A stretch of 64,000 bases of DNA from an uncultured Prevotellaceae bacterium (GTDB lineage Bacteria; Bacteroidota; Bacteroidia; Bacteroidales; Muribaculaceae): NCBI GenBank assembly GCA_937898675.1, contig CALEJB010000034.1, forward strand, positions 1 through 64,000, written 5' to 3'. The translations under genes and the position numbers were made by a program. Positions within the stretch are counted from its first letter, which is position 1; every line of letters begins with the position of its first letter. Of the stretch, positions 1-9,483 are shown one piece after another. The notes beneath the pieces are model-generated. The model did not search any database. It had not been told where the DNA came from and saw only the letters and a list, made by a program, of their open reading frames with translations.

Positions 1-187
1 ACTCTTTCTTTAAGCCATTAATGTTTAACCCGTCCAACTTTTTGGGGTCACTTCACCTTGCTGATAAACACAAAAAAAGAATGTAACATCACCAATATTG
101 ATATATCATACTCCTCTTTCTTGAGTATAACATATTCAATAAACAAAAAAGTTGATGATAAAATTTCAGGATAAACCTTACCTGCTG

Positions 188-1930
188 CTATTTTGAATCA
201 GTTTTGCTTCGGGCAATCTTGAGGTATTCAGATGGAGTAATGCCAACCTCCTTCTTGAATAACTTTACAAAGTTACTGCGGCTTCGGAACCCAACACTTT
301 GGCCTATGCTCTCAATCGTATAGTTTCCATAATTTGCGACATCGTTCATTCGTTGACACGCCTTCTTGATGCGATAGTGAGCCAACAAAGCAAAGAATGT
401 CCAATCACCCTGAGAGTTGATGACTTGGGATATCTGATGAGACTTGGCTCCAACCAATTCTGATAATCGATTCAAGCTGAACAACTCATTATATATTTCT
501 TGTGAGTATTCCATCACATGAACAATATTTTGCCATAACTCCTCAATCGCGTCATCTTCCAATTTATTCGCGCCATATTTACTTGACGCTTGTTCATCAT
601 TGACATGCGTTTGTATTTTTGCCTCACAACGCCTTTGTTCATCTGCAGCAAGAAGTGCCAAATTGTTCTCATATAGCACACAGTTCTTTTGATGGATACG
701 CCTATAATTGAGAGCAAGCAAAGCAAATGACACCAAAGCAAAAACCAAAAATGCACTCAAAATCCATAACATTCTACTGCGGTGCTTCTGCTCAATTACT
801 AACTGCTTATGTTGGTCGTGCATTTTATCAATTTCACGGAGAAAACGAACAGTATTAACCTCATTGAGCCGGGAACCATTGACAACGCTGTCCCGCAGGT
901 GGTACCATTTTAATTGATATTTATCTGACAATTTTTGGTCATTAATTCCATCATAGAAATTAATATAATTGGTATAAGCCGCAGCCAATCCGTCGATTAC
1001 GCCATCTTTGACAGATTCAACTTCTAACAGTCTCAATTCTTCAACTGCTTTTGTTCTCTGGCCCATTTGTAAATATGCATTATGTAGAATGATGTGTTTG
1101 ACCAAATTATATGAATTTATTGAGTTGCAGTCAATATTGCCATCCTCGTTGAAAGAAAGGGTCTGAAAGATATTTATAGCTTTGTCCTTATCTCCTTCTT
1201 TCCACAATTCCAATCCTTTGCACAGCATTTGGACATATTTGCCCTCAGGAATGCTATCGGGAATATCAAGTTTCTTGAAAACTTCAATTTCCTTATTGAC
1301 AGCCAAAAGGTTACGATCTCCAAAAGCAATTTCAGCCATTGACGTAAAACTTGGGAATATTGGTGTCCATTCTTTGTACTTGATGCCGATATTAAAGGCT
1401 TTTTTATAGGTGCATAATATCCTGTCAGTGCTTACATCCGATGTGTTTAGTTCATGCTCAAGAAGATACAAATTCGCCAAATCTATATATACATATGAAA
1501 GCATTTTTTCACGATGGTATTTCTTAGCCAATTCTTCAGCATCAATAAGGAAAGAATATGCTTTGAAATAATCATTATAGAAATACAGGTATAAACTGCC
1601 AATATTGCGAACTACCCCAATATACTGATCAAGTTCTTCTTCATCCAAATCATCTGGTTGCCTGTTTGCCACAATAGTATAACAAAGCAAGGCGCTATCA
1701 ATTAACATGTCCTTATATACAAAATCATAACCCATTTGCCTCAGTTTGGAAATAGGCAAATTTTCCCATTTGTTGTAGTTTGCAATATTAGGAACATCTG
1801 ATGCCGCCGCAATAAAATTACTAAATATCAGCATTGTAACTACTGCTATCCAGTTTATTAGAGACCACCTAAATCTTTTAAAAAAGAGTTTTGATAAAAC
1901 GGTAATATATTTGATGTTTATTCGGTCCAT
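188..1930 (-). CDS. AraC-family regulator with TPR sensor and one membrane segment
   Basis: This 580-residue protein has an N-terminal hydrophobic segment (about residues 24-43) and a helical, TPR-like region over roughly 60-340. A single transmembrane helix follows at about 387-408, then a C-terminal AraC-type DNA-binding domain at about 480-575, including the typical SIGQSVGFRSRSNFVKLFKK second helix-turn-helix. The layout is that of Bacteroidetes membrane regulators in which an extracytoplasmic TPR domain passes a signal to a cytoplasmic AraC domain without a histidine kinase. It lies downstream of the susCD operon on the same strand, separated by a terminator and with its own promoter, so it may control that operon, but this is inference. 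It is more AT-rich than the following genes. The ATG at 1930 sits just after the predicted promoter. Confidence 0.88.
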   Translation of the reverse strand: MDRINIKYITVLSKLFFKRFRWSLINWIAVVTMLIFSNFIAAASDVPNIANYNKWENLPISKLRQMGYDFVYKDMLIDSALLCYTIVANRQPDDLDEEELDQYIGVVRNIGSLYLYFYNDYFKAYSFLIDAEELAKKYHREKMLSYVYIDLANLYLLEHELNTSDVSTDRILCTYKKAFNIGIKYKEWTPIFPSFTSMAEIAFGDRNLLAVNKEIEVFKKLDIPDSIPEGKYVQMLCKGLELWKEGDKDKAINIFQTLSFNEDGNIDCNSINSYNLVKHIILHNAYLQMGQRTKAVEELRLLEVESVKDGVIDGLAAAYTNYINFYDGINDQKLSDKYQLKWYHLRDSVVNGSRLNEVNTVRFLREIDKMHDQHKQLVIEQKHRSRMLWILSAFLVFALVSFALLALNYRRIHQKNCVLYENNLALLAADEQRRCEAKIQTHVNDEQASSKYGANKLEDDAIEELWQNIVHVMEYSQEIYNELFSLNRLSELVGAKSHQISQVINSQGDWTFFALLAHYRIKKACQRMNDVANYGNYTIESIGQSVGFRSRSNFVKLFKKEVGITPSEYLKIARSKTDSK

Positions 1931-1950
1931 TCTTGCTTGTTATTTTCAAG

Positions 1951-1983
1951 GCAAAATTAACCGAATTATCTGGGTTGGGCAAA
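1951..1983 (-). promoter_or_regulatory. Bacteroidetes-type promoter of the AraC/TPR regulator
   Basis: On the minus strand a TAATTTTGC -7 box (1951-1959) follows a TTTG -33 box (1980-1983) with a 20-base spacer, matching the Bacteroidetes consensus. It would place the transcript start about 15 bases before the ATG at 1930. Confidence 0.6.
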
Positions 1984-2019
1984 TTCTCAACACAATTTCT
2001 ACTTTCAGGAATATTGATC

Positions 2020-2056
2020 AAAAATAGCCTCCAAAATTCCACACTTTTGGAGGCTA
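2020..2056 (-). terminator. Terminator of the susCD operon
   Basis: A perfect 12-bp inverted repeat (2025-2036 with 2045-2056, 8-base loop) is followed on the minus strand by a run of five T. It lies just after the stop of the GHL10 glycosidase gene and separates the operon from the AraC/TPR regulator. Confidence 0.85.
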
Positions 2057-2084
2057 CTGTCTTTATTAAATGGATTTTGTTCCC

Positions 2085-4640
2085 TTACCTCAGTATCATA
2101 TCTATCACGGCATTGACGTCGGCGATGTTGATTTCACCGTCGCCGTTCACGTCGGCGCGGCGGCTTGTGGCACCGCCCAGGATGATGTCGATGACAGCAT
2201 TGACATCAGCGATATTGACCTCGCCGTCACCGTTCACGTCACCCGCCACAGCCATGCGATAGAGGAAAGTGCGCACATCGGTATAGTCGGTGTACTGCAA
2301 GTCCTCGCCGGTGGCATCGGTGCGGTAGGCATAGCGTGCGCGGGCATAGTAGGTCTTGCCGTCCACCAGTTTGCCAGTGCCCTTGATGTCGCCCAACGGG
2401 GGCGTCATGAATGTGCCGCCCTCGAGCGAGCCATTGTAAGAGGTGCGCGTGGGGAATGACTCGCTGGCGCTGATTTGCACCTTGAGCGCCGCAGCGCCCT
2501 CGGCAGGCTCGAAACTCACGGCATCGGTTGAGTAGAGCACCTCGTCGGCCGGTGTCGGGAAGATGAACACGGGCACGGGCGGGATGGCCTCGACGGTGGT
2601 AAACGATGTGACGGGCGTGGTGACGGAGGCGCCGCAACTGCTGGCCGTGACGCGGACAAAGTAGGTGGTGGAGCCGCTCAGCCGGTAGCGCGGAGCTGTC
2701 CACTGTGCCTCGCGGGTGACGACACTGTCGGCCTTGTTCATCTTGGACGACTCGGACAGTTCCAGCACATAGGCTGTGCCGGGCGCCGCTGCCGTCCAAG
2801 CGATGGTCGGCGTCAGGGGCACGGCGGCGGCACCGCCCTCGGGCGAGGTAATGCGCATCTCACCCACGGTGAACCGGCGCAACTGGCTGGCGCAGTCCCA
2901 CTGGTTGAGGCCGCGGGCTATCACGCGCCACCAGTAGGTGCCGGTCTTGATGCCCGGAATCCTGGGCAGCGGGCAGGACAGCGAGTCAACGGCGAGTTGC
3001 GCCACCATCGAGTCCATCTGCGCGTCGGCAAACACCTGCAGGGTATAGTTCATGGCCGTGCCGCTCCACTGCAGCGCCGAGAGTTCGAGCACCGTGGCGC
3101 CGTCGTCGGGATAGACCAGCACAGGCCGCTCGGCCTGGGACGGCACGGCACCCGGGGTGGCCGGCGCATACTCGTTCTCCCAGCGGTCGAGGATGGTGAC
3201 GGCATAGCGGTAGCCCTCGCGCTTGGCGGCGGGCAACTCATAGGAGGCGGCATAGGTGACACCGTCGATGTAACACGCCTGGCAAGCGAAGCCGCTGTCG
3301 GGCACTGTGTCGGGCCAGGCATACACGACATAGCGCACATTGGGGATGCTGTCCCACGAGAGCGTGCCGCCGGCGTAACTCAGGCTGGCCACGGTGGTGT
3401 ATTCCTTGTCGGGCTTGAGCCACGCGGGAGCAGGATTGAGCGAGACATGCTGATAGACGCTGTCGCGCAGCCACGTGCGCAACTGGCGCACCTTGCCGTC
3501 GATTTTCTCGCTCTTGTTGCGCCACGAGTAGTAGCGGAACCACGTGAGGCCAGGGTTGCCGCTCGTCATGGCATCGCGCACGATGCGCGCCTGCTTCACG
3601 AACTCGTTGAGCCCCCAGCCGTCCTCGTCGGGAATCCACTGGCTCACATACACATGGCGGTTAAAGCGGTCGCCCATGCGGCCCCACCAGCGGGTGATGG
3701 GCTCAAAGTCGGCCGAGGTGTTGCGATAGACCTGCGGCGACATGAAGTCGACGGTGCCGCGCGTGAGCCATGCCATGGGGTCGCTGTAAATCTGGTTATA
3801 CTGCCAGTCGCTGCCCGGGCAGGGGTCCACGCCATACTTGTCGGCCACCGACTGGGCGCTGCATGCCACGCCCGCCGGACCGATGCCAAAGCGCACCCAC
3901 GGCTTGACCGACTTGACCATGGCATTGACATCACGCACCATCATGTTCACATTCTCGCGTCGCCAGTCGCCCTGGCTCATCGTGCCGCCCGCGGCCTTGT
4001 AGGCGCTATACAGGCCGGCATCGAGCGTCATCGAGGGATTGTCCTGATTGTAGAAATAGTCATCAAACACCAGTCCGTCCACATCGTACTTCTCCAAGAT
4101 GTCGCGGCACACATCCACCACGCGCTGGCGCACCTCGGGGATGCCGGGGTTGAGCACCGTCTCATAGTCGGTGGTGAGCAGCCACTCGGGATGGGTGTGA
4201 ACATAGTCTCGGTCACTCTGGCCCCACATGTTGGAGCCGTGGCCATAGCGGTAGGGATTGACCCAGGCATACACCTCGATGCCGCGCTTGTGGGCCTCGG
4301 CAAGGATAAACGCAAACGGGTCGAATGGCGGCGCTACGCCGCGCGTGCCCGACACATACTCCGACCACGGCTCGTAGGCCGAGTTGTACATCGCGTCGCA
4401 CATCGCCCTCACGTGGTAATACACCGTGTTGATGTGGTTGACGCGCATGGTGTCCAGCATCTTGCGGCAGGCATTCTGCATGATGGGGGTGTTGGACTCG
4501 GTGATCTTGCCGCTGGGCCAGTCGCTCAGGTAGGCCGTCATCCACATGCCGCGCTGCTCGCGCTTGGGCGGGTGGGCGGCGCGGATTACAAAACTGGCGG
4601 CAAAAGCCGCCAGTAATGCTATCATGAATAATCGCTTCAT
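2085..4640 (-). CDS. GHL10-family glycosidase with Fn3-like domains and dockerin-like tail
   Basis: This 851-residue secreted protein starts with a signal peptide (MKRLFMIALLAAFAAS). The catalytic domain (about 25-385) has the hallmarks of the glycosyl-hydrolase-like family 10 (GHL10, Pfam PF02638): RGMWMTAY near the start, YYHVRAMCDAMY, AHKRGIEVYAWVNPYR and the acidic DGLVFDDYFY at about 188-197. E. coli DigH (YddW) of this family cuts denuded peptidoglycan strands. Several Fn3-like beta-sandwich segments follow. Two dockerin-like repeats (DVNGDGEVNIADVNAVID type) end the protein. It is the last gene of the susCD operon. I use the ATG at 4640; a longer reading would need a TTG at 4652. The substrate here is not known. 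Confidence 0.88.
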   Translation of the reverse strand: MKRLFMIALLAAFAASFVIRAAHPPKREQRGMWMTAYLSDWPSGKITESNTPIMQNACRKMLDTMRVNHINTVYYHVRAMCDAMYNSAYEPWSEYVSGTRGVAPPFDPFAFILAEAHKRGIEVYAWVNPYRYGHGSNMWGQSDRDYVHTHPEWLLTTDYETVLNPGIPEVRQRVVDVCRDILEKYDVDGLVFDDYFYNQDNPSMTLDAGLYSAYKAAGGTMSQGDWRRENVNMMVRDVNAMVKSVKPWVRFGIGPAGVACSAQSVADKYGVDPCPGSDWQYNQIYSDPMAWLTRGTVDFMSPQVYRNTSADFEPITRWWGRMGDRFNRHVYVSQWIPDEDGWGLNEFVKQARIVRDAMTSGNPGLTWFRYYSWRNKSEKIDGKVRQLRTWLRDSVYQHVSLNPAPAWLKPDKEYTTVASLSYAGGTLSWDSIPNVRYVVYAWPDTVPDSGFACQACYIDGVTYAASYELPAAKREGYRYAVTILDRWENEYAPATPGAVPSQAERPVLVYPDDGATVLELSALQWSGTAMNYTLQVFADAQMDSMVAQLAVDSLSCPLPRIPGIKTGTYWWRVIARGLNQWDCASQLRRFTVGEMRITSPEGGAAAVPLTPTIAWTAAAPGTAYVLELSESSKMNKADSVVTREAQWTAPRYRLSGSTTYFVRVTASSCGASVTTPVTSFTTVEAIPPVPVFIFPTPADEVLYSTDAVSFEPAEGAAALKVQISASESFPTRTSYNGSLEGGTFMTPPLGDIKGTGKLVDGKTYYARARYAYRTDATGEDLQYTDYTDVRTFLYRMAVAGDVNGDGEVNIADVNAVIDIILGGATSRRADVNGDGEINIADVNAVIDMILR

Positions 4641-4702
4641 AATCAAGAACAATGAGGAGCGACGGGCGGGCCTGCGGCTGCGCCCAGCGCCCCTCGGTTA
4701 AT

Positions 4703-6439
4703 TTAGAACAGGTTGGTCAACCTCGGGTTGATGCACACGCCCAGGATTTTGTCCTTGTTGTCGTTGAAGTTGTACACCTTGCCGTCGTCGGGGTTGAAGT
4801 AGTAGAGGCCTGTGGTGTAGTTCTTCTCGGTGCTGGCGGCACGGAAACCGAAGTAAACATAGTGCGTCTGGGCATCAACGGCCATCTGGGTGGTGTAAAC
4901 GCCCTCGGCATCGGTGGTGTTGATGGGATCGGCCTCCATGGTGATGAAGTTGATGTACTTGTCATAGGCCGCCGTGGCGTTGTCGCCGGGGATGGCATAC
5001 TGGGTGAAGCCCACGCCCGGCGTGGTGCCCTTGGTCATCCACACATACATGTAGCCCAGGTCCTCGTCGAGCGTCATGGCGCGCGGCTGGGTGGTCTCGA
5101 GCACAATGGGATAAGGAATGGGCACGCCGGTGCCGGTCTTGCCGATGTCACTGGCCTTGAAGCGGTAGATGCCGTTGCCCGAGTAGTTCTTGCTCCACCA
5201 GAACTTGCCCGTGCGGTCGAGATACAGGTCGGTGTGGATGGCGCCGTAGGCGATGCCCTGGCCGTAGTAGCTCAACTGGTTGTTGATGACAAAGTAGCCG
5301 GCGGTGGCCGTGTAGATGGTCTGCTCGGTCTCGCCGCGCGTGCTCAGGGGGATGCGGCGGATGCCCGTATTGCGGTCGGTGTAATACAGGTAGGTGCCGT
5401 CGGTGCAGCCCTGGAACGGGTCGTTGAACGCCTGGCCGCCCACATTGGTAATCATCACATTGGCCGTAGAGCCGTCGGCGCTCATCACGGTAATCTTGCC
5501 GTCGCCCAGGTTGCCGGCCTCATCGTTCACATAGTAGTACTGCTTGCCGCAGTCGAGGATATACACATTGTCCTGCTCGATGACCTCGCCGTCGGTGGTC
5601 GTCGTCTTCTCGGTGGCAAACACGAGTTGAGTGGGCATGTTGCCGGCGCTCACACCCATGTCGAAGGGCAGATTCTTGGTGCCGGCGGGGAGTTTGGACA
5701 GGTCCACGAGCTTCATCGCCATGATGTTGCCGCCCATGGCAGCATAGTACAGCGTGGGCGCGGGAATCGACGAGCCCACCTGCACGTTCACATAACTGTC
5801 CTCGAGGCGGCGGTTCTCGCCGTCAAGGTCAAACCAGGTCTGGAGCACAATCTTCTGCGAGCCGATGTTGCTGAAGGTGAGTTTGCCGGGATTGTCGATG
5901 GTGCCGTCCTCGTGGCTGTAGCCCTCGAAGGTCGAGATAATCTGGCCGCTGGCATCACGGGTGCCGTCGGGGAAAATCCACACATACTTGCACTTGAGGT
6001 TCTCGGGGTTGGGCAACTCGATGTCGAGTTTAACCTTCACATCGTTGATGACGACAATCTTGTCGCTCTGCTCGGCAATGCTCAGCACGGGGGCGATGTC
6101 GTAGATGAGCAGGGGATAGGTCCTGCTGCCCACGCCATCGACGGTGAGCGTCACCTCATAGATGCCCGCCTTGGCGAACTTGTGGGAGGGATTTTGCTCG
6201 GTCGAAGTCGTGCCGTCGCCAAAGTCCCAGGTTACCGCGCCCGTCTTGGACGAGGTATTGGTAAATTCCACGGTCGAGACCACATAGAAGTCGAGACCGT
6301 ACTGCTCGTCATCCACCCTGTAGGTGAAGTCCACGTCCTTGGTGGCGAAATTGCCGTAATCGGCCTCCTTGTCGATACACGACACGGCCATTACTGCCAT
6401 CAGGGCGAGAATCGTAAAGTGATTGAAAATCTTCTTCAT
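4703..6439 (-). CDS. PKD-domain surface lipoprotein, putative glycan-binding protein
   Basis: This 578-residue lipoprotein has a signal sequence ending in a lipobox with Cys21 (MAVSC). A PKD domain covers about 55-115, with the typical VTWDFGDGTTS and HKFAKAGIYEVTL strands. The remaining 400 residues look beta-rich, with repeated Y/DR/T-rich blades such as GTYLYYTDRNTGIRRI, which suggests a propeller. Its place after susC and susD, with only 13 bases to the preceding gene, is where SusE/SusF-like or other surface glycan-binding proteins are usually encoded. I infer such a binding role; no enzyme motif is evident. Confidence 0.8.
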   Translation of the reverse strand: MKKIFNHFTILALMAVMAVSCIDKEADYGNFATKDVDFTYRVDDEQYGLDFYVVSTVEFTNTSSKTGAVTWDFGDGTTSTEQNPSHKFAKAGIYEVTLTVDGVGSRTYPLLIYDIAPVLSIAEQSDKIVVINDVKVKLDIELPNPENLKCKYVWIFPDGTRDASGQIISTFEGYSHEDGTIDNPGKLTFSNIGSQKIVLQTWFDLDGENRRLEDSYVNVQVGSSIPAPTLYYAAMGGNIMAMKLVDLSKLPAGTKNLPFDMGVSAGNMPTQLVFATEKTTTTDGEVIEQDNVYILDCGKQYYYVNDEAGNLGDGKITVMSADGSTANVMITNVGGQAFNDPFQGCTDGTYLYYTDRNTGIRRIPLSTRGETEQTIYTATAGYFVINNQLSYYGQGIAYGAIHTDLYLDRTGKFWWSKNYSGNGIYRFKASDIGKTGTGVPIPYPIVLETTQPRAMTLDEDLGYMYVWMTKGTTPGVGFTQYAIPGDNATAAYDKYINFITMEADPINTTDAEGVYTTQMAVDAQTHYVYFGFRAASTEKNYTTGLYYFNPDDGKVYNFNDNKDKILGVCINPRLTNLF

Positions 6440-6452
6440 GCCTATTAGGTTT

Positions 6453-7499
6453 TTAGTTGAGAGTCACTTCTTTGTTGTCGTTGGTCACACCCACCTTGCC
6501 GTCGGTGTCATACACGCGGAAGTCAGGTTCCAGGTAATACTGGCGGTTGTAGTTGACGGTGTAGGCCTTGTCGCTCGAGTTATAAATCCACGAGGTGAAG
6601 GGGATGAGCGAAATCAGGCTCTTGAAGTAGGGCATGTACTCGCTGCGCACACTTGTCTGCTTGCCGCCCGTGTCGTCGCTGTAGCGCGAGAAGAGCCAGA
6701 ACGCTGACTTGTACACAGGCTGCACATTGGCACCATCGGGGGCGTCGGCCTCGGTTGCAATCTCGTGATAGACCGCCTTGCCGTCGTCGCCCACGGTGGT
6801 GTAGTAGTAGTGGTCAATCTCGTCATTGGTGTACCAAAGGTCCGACTTGTCGGCCGTGGCAGTTGCCGTGGGGAAATCGATGCCATACTCGGCATTGAGG
6901 GCGGCAAACTGCTCCTCGGTGAAGTCATACTTGATGTACACATTGCGCAGGTCGTTGTAGTAGGTGTTGTCCTTGGTCAAAGCGTTGACCATGTAGTTGA
7001 GGAACTCCTGCTGGAACGTGGCGGGATAGTAACTGTCAAACTTCTCTTGGTCCCACTCGGCGGGGTTCACCCAGGTGACGGGTGCCAGCGTGCGCGAGGT
7101 GGGAAAACTGTCGGTGAGCACATACTCGTGTCCGTCCCACTCGGCCTTGCTGTGGTCAAACTTGGCTACGCTCTGAGCCGAGCGCACGGTGTCGGTGAGC
7201 GAGAAATTCTTGGTGTAGGCCAGCGAAGTGGTGAGTTTGCTGGTCGCCGTGGCGCTCTGCGAGCGCTTGACGAGGCACCACACCTCGCTGTGGTCAATCG
7301 CCTTGTCGGCGGTGGTGTAGTACTTGCCCTTGAAAGTGGCATGGCGGCCCGCCTTGACTACCGTCGAGCCCTGCTCCCAGTCCACCGTGGGCAGCACCTG
7401 ACCGAGTTCGCCGTTGTCGGCAAACGGGTCATGAATCGCGCACGACGAGGTCACCAGGGCCATGAGTGCCAACAGGCCTATTATCTTGTGTCGTTTCAT
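6453..7499 (-). CDS. Uncharacterised lipoprotein of the susCD operon
   Basis: This 348-residue protein carries a lipoprotein signal with Cys20 (MALVTSSC). It is rich in Tyr, Asp and Thr, with many short beta-strand-like stretches. I recognise no catalytic motif. It lies third in the operon, 49 bases after susD and 13 bases before the PKD lipoprotein, so it is probably a further surface-exposed accessory binding protein of the same glycan-uptake system. That role rests on context alone. Confidence 0.75.
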   Translation of the reverse strand: MKRHKIIGLLALMALVTSSCAIHDPFADNGELGQVLPTVDWEQGSTVVKAGRHATFKGKYYTTADKAIDHSEVWCLVKRSQSATATSKLTTSLAYTKNFSLTDTVRSAQSVAKFDHSKAEWDGHEYVLTDSFPTSRTLAPVTWVNPAEWDQEKFDSYYPATFQQEFLNYMVNALTKDNTYYNDLRNVYIKYDFTEEQFAALNAEYGIDFPTATATADKSDLWYTNDEIDHYYYTTVGDDGKAVYHEIATEADAPDGANVQPVYKSAFWLFSRYSDDTGGKQTSVRSEYMPYFKSLISLIPFTSWIYNSSDKAYTVNYNRQYYLEPDFRVYDTDGKVGVTNDNKEVTLN

Positions 7500-7548
7500 T
7501 GTTTTCTTACGTTTTTTAGTCCTTGGTTGTTAAGTCCTTAATCCTCGT

Positions 7549-9462
7549 TTACTCTTGAGTGAGCGAGGCCACCTGGCCATAGTCGCGGGCCCAGATCATG
7601 GGCTCTTGCAGCCACTTGTAATTCTTGTAGGCGCCCAGGCGCTCAAGTTCGGCGCGGTTGTACTTCTCCTCGGTCTCGGGGTCGTAGTTGATGCGCTGAA
7701 TCCAGGTATTCTCCTTTTGCTCCTCGGTCAAGCCGTCGATCCAGTAGGCGGCATACAGGTTATAGGGCCTGCGCAGCGTGGGATAGACGATTTCCTGATT
7801 GTCGCCGATGCCATAGCGGTTGCGGTTGTTGCTATAGTGGTAGCGGCGCATGTCGGTCCACTGCTCGGGCTGCAGGTACATGGCGATGTACTTTTGCTGC
7901 ATGAGGTCGCTGAGCGAGAACTCGCTGGGATTGAAGAACCAGTGCTTGTTGCCGCGGTCGGTCACCTTGTGGGGCGACAGGGTCTTGCCGTGGTAGTAGT
8001 CCTCGTTGTTGAGGAAGGCGTTGACCTGTGCTTGCCAGTACTCGGCGGGCTGGAAACCGGGCTTGCCGCCGGTGACAGCATTGCCGGGGTACTTGTTGTC
8101 GGTGTCGGGATTGTAGTTCTCGTTGGGATAGTCGCGCAAGAAGGCGGCGAGGTGGCGCTGGATGTTCCACTGGGTGGCTTCCTTGGCCAGTGCGCATGCC
8201 TCACTCTTGTTGCCCAGCCAGTACTCGGCCTCGGCCTTGATGAAGTACAGCTCCTCCATGGTGAAGATGGGGTTGTAGGAGTCGGCGGTGCCGGCATAGG
8301 CGCCCATGTACAGGTTGGGATAGTTGGCAATCTTGAACGAGGTGCCCATGCCGATGTTGTTCTCGAGGTAACGCATCTTGATGCGCTCGCTGGTCACCGA
8401 CGCGCTGGCGGGACCCGTGCGGGCAATCATCAGCAGGCCGCAGCGCGGGTCGTTGGCAAAGCCGTCGTGGCTTCCCTCGCCGGCAAACATGCCGCTCTTC
8501 ATCTCGTCGTCGGGCTTGCTGATGCCCATCAGGTCAACCATGAAGAACTTGGAGGGGATGGCGCTTCCCAGCAGATTGCCGCGCGACTCCCACGAGTTGA
8601 TGACGGGCTGGGCGACGCTCCACACGGCGTTTTGGGTGCCAGTGCCGCCGTCCCAGTAGTAACGGGGCTCGTTGCCAAACCACGCATCGCGGCTGCCCTG
8701 ATAGTCAAAGACGTCGCCCTTGCGCCACTGGCTGATGGCAGCGTCGGCGGCGGCGATAATCTTTTGGCACATGGCGGCACTGCGGTCCACATTGGGGATG
8801 TTGCGCAGCAGCAGGCGGGCCTTCATGGCATATACCAGGCCTTTCCACTTCTCGAGGTCACCGGCATAAACGCGGTCCTCGGCGACGGTGATGGGCTGGT
8901 TGTCGGGGTTGTTGACGATGGCGGGGTCGTCATACATGGCAATGAGGTCGTCACACTCCTGCATCATCCAGGCATAGATAGAGGCCTGGGTGTCGTAGTG
9001 TGGCGAGTTGCTCGTGTAAGCCTCGCTTTGGGGAATGTCGCCAAAGGCATCGGTCGTCAACTGGGTGGACATCAGCTTGATGGTGCGGCCAATGAGCTCG
9101 TAGTTGGGCGAGTTGATGGCCTGCGAGTTGTTCACCAGGTTCAGGCAGTTCTTGCCGATGTCATAGAAATGACGGCGCCACATCGGGTGGCGGTTCATCG
9201 TCAGCATCTCCCACTCGCACTTGTAGCTGTAAGCGCCCACCGAGCTCTTGCCGCCGGTGGTGAGCATCTGGGAGAAGTAAGCATAGTATTCACTGTGGTC
9301 ATATACAACCTGCTGTGCATAATAGATGAGCACGGGCAGGCCGTCCTTGGCGTCGATGACATGCGCCTTGTCGGGGTTCACATTGTCGTCGAGCATATCG
9401 TTGCAGCTGACCGAAACCAGGCCGACCAGCATCAACATTGCTATCAATTTAATCTTCTTCAT
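7549..9462 (-). CDS. SusD/RagB-family nutrient-binding outer-membrane lipoprotein
   Basis: This 637-residue lipoprotein has Cys20 in a lipobox (VSVSC) followed by NDMLDDNVNPDKA, typical of the SusD-like group. The helical TPR scaffold includes the segment that usually reads YRLKARLLLR (here KGLVYAMKARLLLRNIPN). The C-terminal part has the W/Y-rich substrate-binding surface (QPEQWTDMRRYHY). SusD proteins form a lid over the SusC barrel and capture oligosaccharides at the cell surface. The gene starts 21 bases after the susC stop, the expected pairing. It looks closer to the SusD-like group used for amino-sugar and host glycans than to starch SusD, but this is only an impression. Confidence 0.93.
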   Translation of the reverse strand: MKKIKLIAMLMLVGLVSVSCNDMLDDNVNPDKAHVIDAKDGLPVLIYYAQQVVYDHSEYYAYFSQMLTTGGKSSVGAYSYKCEWEMLTMNRHPMWRRHFYDIGKNCLNLVNNSQAINSPNYELIGRTIKLMSTQLTTDAFGDIPQSEAYTSNSPHYDTQASIYAWMMQECDDLIAMYDDPAIVNNPDNQPITVAEDRVYAGDLEKWKGLVYAMKARLLLRNIPNVDRSAAMCQKIIAAADAAISQWRKGDVFDYQGSRDAWFGNEPRYYWDGGTGTQNAVWSVAQPVINSWESRGNLLGSAIPSKFFMVDLMGISKPDDEMKSGMFAGEGSHDGFANDPRCGLLMIARTGPASASVTSERIKMRYLENNIGMGTSFKIANYPNLYMGAYAGTADSYNPIFTMEELYFIKAEAEYWLGNKSEACALAKEATQWNIQRHLAAFLRDYPNENYNPDTDNKYPGNAVTGGKPGFQPAEYWQAQVNAFLNNEDYYHGKTLSPHKVTDRGNKHWFFNPSEFSLSDLMQQKYIAMYLQPEQWTDMRRYHYSNNRNRYGIGDNQEIVYPTLRRPYNLYAAYWIDGLTEEQKENTWIQRINYDPETEEKYNRAELERLGAYKNYKWLQEPMIWARDYGQVASLTQE

Positions 9463-9483
9463 AATTCAAATGCCTCCTTCCTT

